Assembly: GCA_017477325.1 (NCBI GenBank)
Contig: JAFUWV010000002.1
Coordinates: forward strand, 345,384-409,383
Direction of reading: 5' to 3'
Source of the DNA: Paludibacteraceae bacterium
GTDB taxonomy: Bacteria > Bacteroidota > Bacteroidia > Bacteroidales > Paludibacteraceae
Length of the DNA stretch: 64,000 nucleotides
Positions 45,399 through 53,900 of the stretch are shown one piece after another. Both the position numbers and the translations under genes were made by a program. The notes under the pieces were generated by a model. The model did no database searches and was not told the DNA's origin. It saw nothing but the letters and a program-made list of their open reading frames with translations. Every line of letters starts with the position of its first letter. Within the stretch, counting starts at the first letter, position 1.

Positions 45399-47069
45399 AT
45401 GAATTTCATTGAAGAAATAGTCGAGAAAGACTTGCAGGAAAAGAAGAATGACGGACGTATTCAGACCCGTTTCCCGCCCGAACCAAACGGCTACTTGCAT
45501 ATAGGTCACGTGAAAGCCATCTGTATGGACTTCGGTATCGCTGAGAAGTTCGGCGGTGTGTGCAACCTCCGTTTTGACGACACCAACCCTGTCAAGGAAG
45601 ACGTTGAGTATGTTGATAGTATCATGCACGACATCTCCTGGCTCGGATTCCATTGGGGCAATGTATATTATGCATCCGACTATTTCCAGCAGCTCTACGA
45701 CCTCGCTCTCCGCTTCATCCGTGAGGGCAAGGCATACGTTGACGAGCAGACTGCCGAACAGATAGCTCAGCAGAAAGGTACTCCCACCGAGCCGGGGCAG
45801 AACTCGCCCTATCGCGACCGTCCTGTCGAAGAAAACCTGCGCCTCTTTGAGGCTATGCAGGCTGGTGAGATTCCTGACGGCAAGATGGTGCTTCGCGCAA
45901 AGATTGATATGGCTAACCCCAATATGCACTTCCGCGACCCCATCATGTACCGTATCATCACCACGCATCCTCACCATCGCACAGGTCGTCGTTGGAATGT
46001 GTATCCCATGTATGATTTCGCTCATGGACAGTCCGACTATTTTGAGGGCGTTACTCACTCCATCTGCACACTCGAGTTCGTCGTGCATCGTCCTCTGTAT
46101 GATTACTTCATCGACCAGTTCGCAGATGATGAACCGTCGCTCTCTCCGTGGGGTAAGGGCTATCGCCCGCATCAGTACGAGTTCAATCGACTCAATATCA
46201 CCTACACCGTCATGTCCAAGCGCAAGATGCTCCAGCTTGTCAAAGAGGGCCTTGTCGCCGGTTGGGACGACCCGCGTATGCCGACCGTTTGTGGTCTCCG
46301 ACGCCGTGGTTACACTGCTCAGGCTATACGCTCTTTCATCGATAAGATTGGCTATACCAAGGTGGAGGGCATGATAGATCTCGGACTCTTGGAGCACACT
46401 GTGCGTGAAGAACTCAAAGAGAAAGCTCCGCGTGTTTGTGCTATCTTCGACCCTGTACGTCTTGTTATCACCAACTACCCTGAAGGTCAGAAAGAGACTA
46501 TCGTTGCCGAGAATATCGATGGCAAACCTGAACTTGGCACTCGCCAGCTGCCTTTCTCTCGCGAACTATGGATTGAGCGTCAGGATTTCCTCGAGAATGC
46601 CGATAAAAACTTCTACCGTCTCTCACCTGGTGGGCGCGAAGTGCGTCTCAAGAGCGCTTATATCATTCAGGCTACAGGCTGCGAGAAAGATGCTGATGGC
46701 AACATTACTACTGTCTATGCTACCTACGACCCCGATTCTAAGTCGGGCACCGAAGGAGGCAACCGCAAAACTAAGGCTACCATCAACTGGGTTGATGCCG
46801 ACACCGCTCTCTCTGCAGAAGTGCGTCTCTACGACCGGCTCTTCGCTGTAGAGAATCCGTCTGCTGATGAACGCGACTTCCGCGAACTCCTCAATCCTGA
46901 TTCTCTGCGTGTCGTAACGGCTAAAGTGGAGTCTTCGCTGCATGACGTCAAACCGCAAGATCACTTCCAATTCCTCAAGCAAGGCTATTTTGTTGTTGAC
47001 GATGACTCCACTGCAGAGCACCTTATATTCAATCGCACCGCCTCGCTTAAGGACAACTGGATGAAATAA
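45399..47069 (+). CDS. glnS: Glutaminyl-tRNA synthetase
   Basis: GlnS charges tRNA-Gln directly. The 556-residue protein has the class I HIGH motif in FPPEPNGYLHIGHVKAICMD and the KMSKS-type motif in TVMSKRKMLQL. Conserved segments NLRFDDTNPVKEDVEYVDSI and YPMYDFAHGQSDYFEGVTHS fit GlnRS rather than GluRS, as does the C-terminal anticodon-binding beta-barrel part. The start at 45399 (MNFIEEIVEKDLQEKKNDGR) is typical. Its stop overlaps the next start (TAATG). Confidence 0.96.
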   Translation: MNFIEEIVEKDLQEKKNDGRIQTRFPPEPNGYLHIGHVKAICMDFGIAEKFGGVCNLRFDDTNPVKEDVEYVDSIMHDISWLGFHWGNVYYASDYFQQLYDLALRFIREGKAYVDEQTAEQIAQQKGTPTEPGQNSPYRDRPVEENLRLFEAMQAGEIPDGKMVLRAKIDMANPNMHFRDPIMYRIITTHPHHRTGRRWNVYPMYDFAHGQSDYFEGVTHSICTLEFVVHRPLYDYFIDQFADDEPSLSPWGKGYRPHQYEFNRLNITYTVMSKRKMLQLVKEGLVAGWDDPRMPTVCGLRRRGYTAQAIRSFIDKIGYTKVEGMIDLGLLEHTVREELKEKAPRVCAIFDPVRLVITNYPEGQKETIVAENIDGKPELGTRQLPFSRELWIERQDFLENADKNFYRLSPGGREVRLKSAYIIQATGCEKDADGNITTVYATYDPDSKSGTEGGNRKTKATINWVDADTALSAEVRLYDRLFAVENPSADERDFRELLNPDSLRVVTAKVESSLHDVKPQDHFQFLKQGYFVVDDDSTAEHLIFNRTASLKDNWMK

Positions 47070-47521
47070 TGGCTGAGTGGCATCCCAACATACGCACCTC
47101 AGAAGGCAAAGAGCAGATCTTCTGCGATTGGCGCCGGAAGTTCGTTAGACTCACGCCTGAAGAATGGGTAAGACAGCATTTCCTTCACTTTCTGGTGGAG
47201 GAAATGCAGTTTCCCAAGGCACGTATTGCTGTGGAGCACCCGATATCTGTTGGTGATGTGCAGAAACGGTGTGATGCTGTTGTCATGGGGGCGCAACTTC
47301 AGCCTCTCTGTATCATCGAGTTTAAGGCTGACAATGTAGCCCTCACGCAAAAGGTATTCGACCAAGTGGCAGTCTATAACCGCAAGCTTCGTGTGAACTA
47401 CTTCATTCTTAACAATGGTAAACAGACTTTTGCATGTCAGGTAACCCCTGCCGGCTACACTTTCCTCCACGATATACCAACCTACAACAACCTCTCTGAA
47501 TCGTTAAACTCTACAAACTAA
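47069..47521 (+). CDS. Type I restriction HsdR N-terminal domain-like protein (orphan)
   Basis: This 150-residue protein consists only of a PD-(D/E)xK-type domain like the N-terminus of HsdR (HSDR_N_2). Visible parts are LTPEEWVRQHFLHFLVEEMQ, the acidic residue in KRCDAVVMG, and the E-x-K pair in LCIIEFKAD. No helicase domain and no hsdM or hsdS gene is nearby, so it is not a restriction system. Stand-alone copies of this domain are common in Bacteroidota and of unknown role. It overlaps glnS by one base. A 9-bp tandem array supplies its last codons. Confidence 0.8.
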   Translation: MAEWHPNIRTSEGKEQIFCDWRRKFVRLTPEEWVRQHFLHFLVEEMQFPKARIAVEHPISVGDVQKRCDAVVMGAQLQPLCIIEFKADNVALTQKVFDQVAVYNRKLRVNYFILNNGKQTFACQVTPAGYTFLHDIPTYNNLSESLNSTN

Positions 47522-47568
47522 ACAAACTTCTCAAACTTAACAAACTTAACAAACTTCTCAAACTCTTT
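47506..47568. repeat. Tandem array, 9-bp unit x 7
   Basis: Seven uninterrupted units: AAACTCTAC, AAACTAAAC, AAACTTCTC, AAACTTAAC twice, AAACTTCTC and AAACTCTTT. It starts in the last codons of the HsdR-N-like gene and ends 14 bases before the phoH start. It belongs to the same family as the arrays near guaB, pyrB and pyrC, and is in the same plus-strand orientation although the genes here run the other way. Confidence 0.85.
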
Positions 47569-47582
47569 AACCTCCTTTCCCC

Positions 47583-48515
47583 TTGGAACATCTCATCGAA
47601 CTATCAGAAGCCCTCGACACCATGGTCTTCTACGGTGTCAACAATCGTAACATGCTCTGCCTGAAGAACATGTTTCCTCTTGTACGTATCGTTGCCCGCG
47701 GCTACCAAATCAAAACCAGTGGCAGTGATGAAGAAGTCAGACGCTTCGAAAAGGCGGTCCTCGCTGCCGAGACCTTCTGTCTGGAGCATGGCACTCTCAC
47801 TGAGCCGCAACTCATCGAACTCATACATGGCAACCAGCCTGCCGACCACCGGCCTGACAACCTTATCTTGCATGGGGTAAACGGCAAGCCCGTACTCGCA
47901 CGTACAGAGAATCAGCAGCGGCTTGTCAAAGACTTCTCAACTTGCGACCTGCTCTTTGCTATCGGACCGGCAGGCACAGGTAAAACCTACACTGCCATTG
48001 CTCTTGCCGTGCGGGCACTCAAGAATAAAGAAGTCAAACGTATCATCCTCAGCCGGCCTGCGGTTGAGGCAGGAGAGAAACTCGGATTCCTTCCGGGGGA
48101 CATGAAGGAGAAAATAGACCCTTATCTCCAGCCGCTTTACGATGCTCTCGAGGAAATGTTGCCCAACCAGAAACTCTCTGAGTATATGGAGAAAAACATC
48201 ATTCAGATTGCTCCTCTTGCCTTCATGCGCGGACGCACTCTCGGCAACGCCGTCATCATTCTCGACGAGGCGCAGAATACATCCGTTCAGCAGATAAAGA
48301 TGTTCCTCACCCGACTTGGTCTCGGAGCAAAAATGATTGTCACCGGCGACCTCACGCAGGTTGACCTGCCGCTAAGCCAAAAGTCAGGTCTGCGCGATGC
48401 AGTGGAGAAACTGAGCAACGTCGAAGGAGTCTCAGTCATCAATTTCGGTGAGAAAGACATTGTCCGCCACCCACTTGTCACCCGCATCATCAAAGCATAC
48501 GAAACTGACAAATAA
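47583..48515 (+). CDS. phoH: PhoH family ATPase
   Basis: A 310-residue cytoplasmic P-loop ATPase of the PhoH-like family, linked in some bacteria to RNA metabolism (it often neighbours ybeY). Walker A is FAIGPAGTGKTYTAIALAV, Walker B is NAVIILDEAQNTS, and KMIVTGDLTQVDLPLSQKSG is the conserved C-terminal motif. The N-terminal part (FYGVNNRNMLCLKNMFPLVR) is KH-like. The start is a TTG at 47583, chosen because it gives the family-like EHLIELSEALD and no ATG lies further upstream in frame. Confidence 0.93.
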   Translation: MEHLIELSEALDTMVFYGVNNRNMLCLKNMFPLVRIVARGYQIKTSGSDEEVRRFEKAVLAAETFCLEHGTLTEPQLIELIHGNQPADHRPDNLILHGVNGKPVLARTENQQRLVKDFSTCDLLFAIGPAGTGKTYTAIALAVRALKNKEVKRIILSRPAVEAGEKLGFLPGDMKEKIDPYLQPLYDALEEMLPNQKLSEYMEKNIIQIAPLAFMRGRTLGNAVIILDEAQNTSVQQIKMFLTRLGLGAKMIVTGDLTQVDLPLSQKSGLRDAVEKLSNVEGVSVINFGEKDIVRHPLVTRIIKAYETDK

Positions 48516-48547
48516 CATTGTACTAACCTATATTATTCCCATACCTT

Positions 48548-50362
48548 ATGAAAAAACTGATTCTTCTCTCCTCTCTTCTCACGCTCTGCCTCTTTTCTTG
48601 GTCTGCTCCGCACGGTAAGTTCGGTAAGACACTCAAATGGCGCTATGATACTGAGTCGCAGACGCTTTACGTCACCGGAACAGGCGAACTCCCGTACCCC
48701 ATTTGGGCAAAGAAAATCTACAATGACTATTATTCGTCCAAAGAGTCGCCTTACACCTTTGGCGATGCACAGCTGATTAAGGGCAAGGCGCAATGGAAGG
48801 TCAAGAATGTGGTCTTGTCTGAGGGAATAACGTCTATAGCCGACAAGGTGTTCAAAAACTGCACCTTCGACGAGTTCATCATGCCCGTTTCTCTGGAAAA
48901 GATAGATGGAACATCGTCGATTACCATCGGCAAACTCCACTACAATGGTTCTCTCGAACAGTGGCTCAACCTGCAAGTGGCGGACAAGTGTCTTCACGGA
49001 GCATATCGCGTGAGCAAAGTGTTTGTTGCAGGCAAGGATCTGGATGGCAGCATTGTCATTCCCCAGTCAGTCACCCATCTGCCTGCCTATGCCTTCTATC
49101 ACAGGGAGATAACGGAACTGGTGCTGCCTAACACTATCAAGAGTGTTGACAAAAATGCTTTTCTGAAGAGCTATATTCTGAAAATCGATTTCCTCGGTAC
49201 TGCTGACGAGTGGTGCATTACCGATTTCTCGCCCGCCAGCAAGTATCTGAAAGGCGAACTTCTTTTCCGAGGCAAGCAGTTGCCGGCTTCACTTCGTTTG
49301 TCGGATAAGGTGCAGAAGATACCTGCCTATGCTTTCTATCGTCAGACACAGCTTACCGATGTTGTGTTGCCCTCAGGCATTATCTCTATTGGCGAGAAAG
49401 CCTTCAGAGGCTGTAAGGGTATAAACACTATTACCCTTCCTGCTAAACTGCAGACTATAGGCGACTCCGCTTTCTATGCTACGCAGTTAACAGAGATTGA
49501 CCTCCCACAATCATTGCAGTATATAGGTGTCGCTGCCTTTGCTTATACAAACATATCGCGGGTCACGTGGCGAATACCCGACTATTCCGGCAATATAAAA
49601 ATCTTCGACCGTGGAGATATCAACCACTTCACTTTCACCTCTTCTGTTCGCACCATTCCTTCCGGTTTGTGCCAGATTATGACCCGACTATGGTATCTCA
49701 CAATAGAAGAAGGTGTGAGAACCATAAGCAGTGATGCTTTCAATAGTAGTGCTATTGTCAAACTTGAACTCCCCAAGTCTGTTTCGTATATTGGCTATGG
49801 GGCCTTCAGCGAGTGTACCAATCTCCGACTTGTTAGTATTCCTAACCCCGCATGCAGTATCCAGGACAATAGTTTTTCCAACTGCAACCTGCTTACTCAG
49901 AAACCATACCCGGGTGGCACGGTGGACGATAAAAGGCATAAGGAAAAGCTGCCTGAGATTTGGGTCAAAGACATCGATGGTGACGCGGTTGAGATAAGCA
50001 GCAAGTTTCAAGACGGACACATCACTATGCTCATGTTCGACGCTACTTGGTGCATGCCTTCAAGACGTCTCACCAAATATGTGGAAGAAAATATCGAGCA
50101 GTGGAAGCAGCAGTACCCCGACCTGCAAGTAATTATGATATATTCCCACGACTCCTCGCCCGAAAAAGTCAGCACTATCGGAGAAGTCTATTTCGATTCA
50201 AGCGATTCCAAGACAAATGTCATGAAAAAATTGGTCGGTTCAAACACTTATCCAATTATAGTCTTCATCGATAAGTATGGCAAGAGCGTAGCAGGAATGA
50301 AAAGTGCATCCTACTGGCAGCATATCGAGGAATGTATTCAGAAGGCTGCCGATAGCAAATAG
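48548..50362 (+). CDS. Exported BspA-type leucine-rich repeat protein with thioredoxin-like domain
   Basis: A 604-residue exported protein, signal peptide MKKLILLSSLLTLCLFSWSA. Residues from about 80 to 445 are BspA/TpLRR-type repeats with the pattern IPAYAFYRQTQLTDVVLPSG, ISIGEKAFRGCKGINTITLP and VSYIGYGAFSECTNLRLVSI. The C-terminal 140 residues look like a TlpA/thioredoxin fold (EIWVKDIDGDAVEISSKFQ, then MLMFDATWCMPSRRLTKYV). The active-site motif is W-C-M-P-S: the resolving cysteine is Ser, so ordinary disulfide cycling is unlikely, while a single-Cys reaction or pure binding is possible. It starts 32 bases after phoH. BspA-type proteins bind host or matrix proteins in oral Bacteroidales; the role here is unknown. 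Confidence 0.85.
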   Translation: MKKLILLSSLLTLCLFSWSAPHGKFGKTLKWRYDTESQTLYVTGTGELPYPIWAKKIYNDYYSSKESPYTFGDAQLIKGKAQWKVKNVVLSEGITSIADKVFKNCTFDEFIMPVSLEKIDGTSSITIGKLHYNGSLEQWLNLQVADKCLHGAYRVSKVFVAGKDLDGSIVIPQSVTHLPAYAFYHREITELVLPNTIKSVDKNAFLKSYILKIDFLGTADEWCITDFSPASKYLKGELLFRGKQLPASLRLSDKVQKIPAYAFYRQTQLTDVVLPSGIISIGEKAFRGCKGINTITLPAKLQTIGDSAFYATQLTEIDLPQSLQYIGVAAFAYTNISRVTWRIPDYSGNIKIFDRGDINHFTFTSSVRTIPSGLCQIMTRLWYLTIEEGVRTISSDAFNSSAIVKLELPKSVSYIGYGAFSECTNLRLVSIPNPACSIQDNSFSNCNLLTQKPYPGGTVDDKRHKEKLPEIWVKDIDGDAVEISSKFQDGHITMLMFDATWCMPSRRLTKYVEENIEQWKQQYPDLQVIMIYSHDSSPEKVSTIGEVYFDSSDSKTNVMKKLVGSNTYPIIVFIDKYGKSVAGMKSASYWQHIEECIQKAADSK

Positions 50363-50621
50363 CCTCGCTCTTATCTCGCTACGATAAAATCTGCTTTGAA
50401 GAAGATGCGGGAAGGCGAATAGTGCAAGTGAGAATTTCTCTATTGCCGTTCGCTACATCCGTCATCCAAACAACACAAAAACAACACATTTTGCGTCATT
50501 TTCTCCATGTCTGTTTCCTTATTTAGCAGTATCTTTGTAGGCGTAAAGTTGGGGCTCGTCTTATGGGAACGCGAGCATACTGTCGGCCATACCGCAGTCA
50601 TTTACTAACCTGTCATATACC
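50363..50621 (+). other. Spacer with a -7 element
   Basis: No gene was found. TATCTTTG at 50530-50537 matches the -7 consensus, but no good TTTG lies 19-21 bases upstream. A leader of about 80 nt would precede the small ORF at 50622. Confidence 0.5.
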
Positions 50622-50702
50622 ATGATTTACGACCGCATGCAAACTGCAATGTATTACTGGTGGCTTTCCGTCACTATAATCATTATATGTGCAAGCGTGT
50701 AA
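50622..50702 (+). CDS. Possible small membrane peptide
   Basis: A 26-codon ORF begins MIYDRMQTAMYYWW and ends with a hydrophobic run (LSVTIIIICASV) that could span a membrane. It lies about 85 bases after a TATCTTTG element and its stop codon is six bases before a strong terminator, so it sits in its own transcription unit of roughly 200 nt. The unit could be a peptide mRNA or a small RNA. I know of no family. Confidence 0.4.
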   Translation: MIYDRMQTAMYYWWLSVTIIIICASV

Positions 50703-50707
50703 TATGT

Positions 50708-50747
50708 AAAGGACAATGACTCCGCAGCCATTGCCCTTTGTTTTTTT
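50708..50747 (+). terminator. Intrinsic terminator after the small ORF
   Basis: AAAGGACAATG pairs with CATTGCCCTTT (one mismatch) around a ten-base loop and is followed by G and seven T. Confidence 0.8.
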
Positions 50748-50885
50748 GTAGAGACGCGCATGCACCGCTGTTACATCGGAACGTCTCATCAAAGCAACCC
50801 CGTAGAGACGCTGCATTGGAACGTCTCACACCAACGAACCCTGCGTAGAGACGTTGCACCGGAATAGAATATTAATGTGCGTCTC
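50748..50885. repeat. Three palindromic GTAGAGACG-type repeats
   Basis: Three units begin GTAGAGACG at 50748, 50802 and 50844 and end in CGTCTC about 20-35 bases later, each an imperfect palindrome with a core like CTGCATTGGAACGTCTCA. A short related piece occurs at about 26740. They fill the space between the terminator and the giant gene. Confidence 0.7.
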
Positions 50886-50939
50886 CCACCCGTAAAAGCA
50901 AATAAATAACAATAATATAAACTTAAAACAACAATCAAC

Positions 50940-53900
50940 ATGAAAAAACAAAAACTCTTTGCGCTGTGGTTAGTGCTACTCTGCACCATCACCACAGCAT
51001 GGGCAGAAGATGTTTATTTGTATTGTAATGCAAGTAGCAATACAAATACATTAAACACTGGTGATTTACTAGTAAATGGGAGTGGATCAAACATTTTTGG
51101 TTCATCATATGGTACATTTGCTTGTGCTCCGGAAGGTATCACTCCCACTCGAAGAGGAGGTTCTCAGTCTTCTTTTAAACTAACACTTCAGAATACTGAA
51201 AATGCTACTGATTTAGTGATAGGAGGTAAATCATCTTCAACAAGTTCAGCAAGAACACTGCAATCTGTCGGACTGAATGGGACTGATGTAACAGCAGATG
51301 TAGAAATTACACAAAGCGGTACAGGAAATTGTGGTGAATATGTAATTGAGAACTTGGGTGCTGTTAAGGGAGATGAGATTACATTTACATTTTCAGGTAA
51401 CTTCCAAATCTCGTATCTTATAGCAAAATCTCCTTCCTGCACCACCCCCACCGTAACCTTCTCTGCTGCTGCAACCGTATACGTTGGTGACGAGGTGGAT
51501 CTCACTTTCACTTCTACCAATGAGAATGCCGTAAACTACACCATCAAGAAAGGTGGTGCTGTGACTACAGATGCAAGCATTACTGACGGCAAGTTCACCG
51601 CTACTGCCGCAGGTACTTACACTATCACTGCCACTCAAGCCGCTGACGAAACCAACGGCATCTGTGCCGTGGAGGAGACGATTACTATCACTGTAAGTGA
51701 GGCTACTCCCGTTACCTATGCATCAATCAGTGCAAATGTGACCTCACCAGTTGCTCAAGGCACATCTGTCACTCTGACTGCCGATGCTCCTAATGCAACC
51801 GCCTATCAGTGGCAACTCGATGGCGTTGACATTGAAGGAGCAACCAACGAGACTTATACTTTCACCGCCTCAACAAAGGGTACATTCTCATACACCGTCA
51901 AAGCACGCAACGACTTCAACAAAGACGGCGATACTCCCACATGGGTAACATCCTTCGCCTTCTCTCTCAAAGTCAATGCCATTGCACAGACGATATTCCA
52001 TTTCCAACAAGCAAATCTTAGTGAAAATTTAGGAGCTGGAATTCAAACTGCTACAGGTGGTACTTTAACAACAAATGCCACAATGAATAAAGAAAGTGCA
52101 TCGTATAATTCTGCAGTTCCCTCTGATTTGAAAGGCGGTGCAAATGTTGGTAAATTAGGTGCTAATGCTACATATATTCAGTTAACACTTACCTCTGGTA
52201 ATTTCATTGAGGGCGATACAATATATATATGTGGTTATAACCCGTATAAGATATCATCTACAACTGCACTTGATGGGGATATTGCAGCAAGCGTTGCTAC
52301 GGGTACTGCAAAAGGAGACTATAATGTGGGTTATGCAGTAATTCCTGCTGGAATTGAGAATAACTCGATATATCTAAGTAGAGCAGAGGGGACAGGTACA
52401 GGTTTTGCCGCTGTTAAAGTTGTTCGCCCTGCTGCAAAGGATATCATTTCCACAGATGTATCTCTTACAGCAGTTACAGTTGATGGTGTTGCTATCAGTG
52501 CAGAGAATTTGGCTACTCTGACAAGCACTCACTCCTTGGCTCTGACCGATGGCTATGCTGCGGCTCCTGAGGTAGTGTTCACGCAACATACCGTCATCAC
52601 CTACGAAGACAACACCACCAAGGTGACAGACACACCTGTTGAGGTTACTGCTACCGAGGTAGAAGGCAACTGGCAGGCTCAAGCCACTATCAACGAAGTG
52701 ACCTACACCATCACCGCCGTCAAACTCTCATCCAAGACTGTCACCTATTATGATGGTGCAACACAACTCGGTACGGAAACAGTAGCTCTGAACGCTTCTC
52801 CTGCTGAATATGCTCAGTATCAGACGCGTTCTCACTATACCTTTGATGGCTGGTACACCAATAGCGACCTTGCTGAGGCAAACAAAGTGGCAGACATCAC
52901 AGTTCTCACCATCACCGATGATACTCCTCTCTATGGCAAATGGACTGCCAACTATTCGCAGTCAATCAACATTGAGCAGTGGATTCTTGATAATACAAGT
53001 GGAACGGGAAGAAAAGAAGTAACCGAGCAAACTGCTGCGTTCAAGGAAGTCCTTACAGCTAAAGGTTATGAGTATGCTGATTTGAATGAACTTGATACAC
53101 TTGCATCTGGAAAAGACAATCAAAACGAGGCATTCCTTGGTCTGAAAGTAAAGAAAACCACAGCTTACATTGAATTGCTCCTCAAGAACGGTGGTACACT
53201 TAACGCCAAGTTCGGAAACATACCGAGTGGCGTGAATGTCAAGATAGGTTCTGCCGATGCAGTTAAGCATACCGATGCCACATATACATATACTGCAACT
53301 GAAGATGTAGTAGTACGACTTACTTGTCCCGACACAAAGACTCTTGTCTTTAAGCAGCTTATGATTGACGAACCTATAGCAGTGGTTCGCCCCTATGTAG
53401 TCGCAATTGCCGAGACCACAGGCGGAACAGTGGTAGCTGATATGCCGATGGCTGCAGCAGGCGAGACCATCACACTCACCGCTACTCCTTCTTCTGCTGA
53501 CTATCACCTGCAGACACTCAAGGTTACATATCTTGATAAAGATAATGCAGAGCAGACAGTGACCCTTGGCGAGGGCAACACCTTTACAATGCCTTCATAC
53601 CCTGTAACCGTGAAAGCACTATTCGCACAAGACTATTTCGTCGCTCTCAGTGCTTATCAAGCAGGCACCAACTGGCAACCGACCAACGCAATGACTCTTG
53701 GCGAAGATGGTAAATATACTGCCACAATAGAAGGCCTTAACATTGCTCAAGCCTCCGGACTGCAATATAAGATAGTGCTCAACAATGAGTGGTATGGTGA
53801 CTCTGAGAACTCAGGCAGTAACTTCACTATGTCAGTCGAAGAAGATGGAATGTACACAGTCACGATCACCGCTGACCCTGCCACTCTTAATACGACCGAC

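Noticed and set aside
45264-46397. Minus-strand ORF of 377 codons opposite glnS
   Set aside because: It runs against conserved glutaminyl-tRNA synthetase motifs and has no recognisable protein features.
47069-47521. Part of a type I restriction-modification system
   Set aside because: Only the small N-terminal-like domain is present; no hsdM, hsdS or helicase is encoded here.
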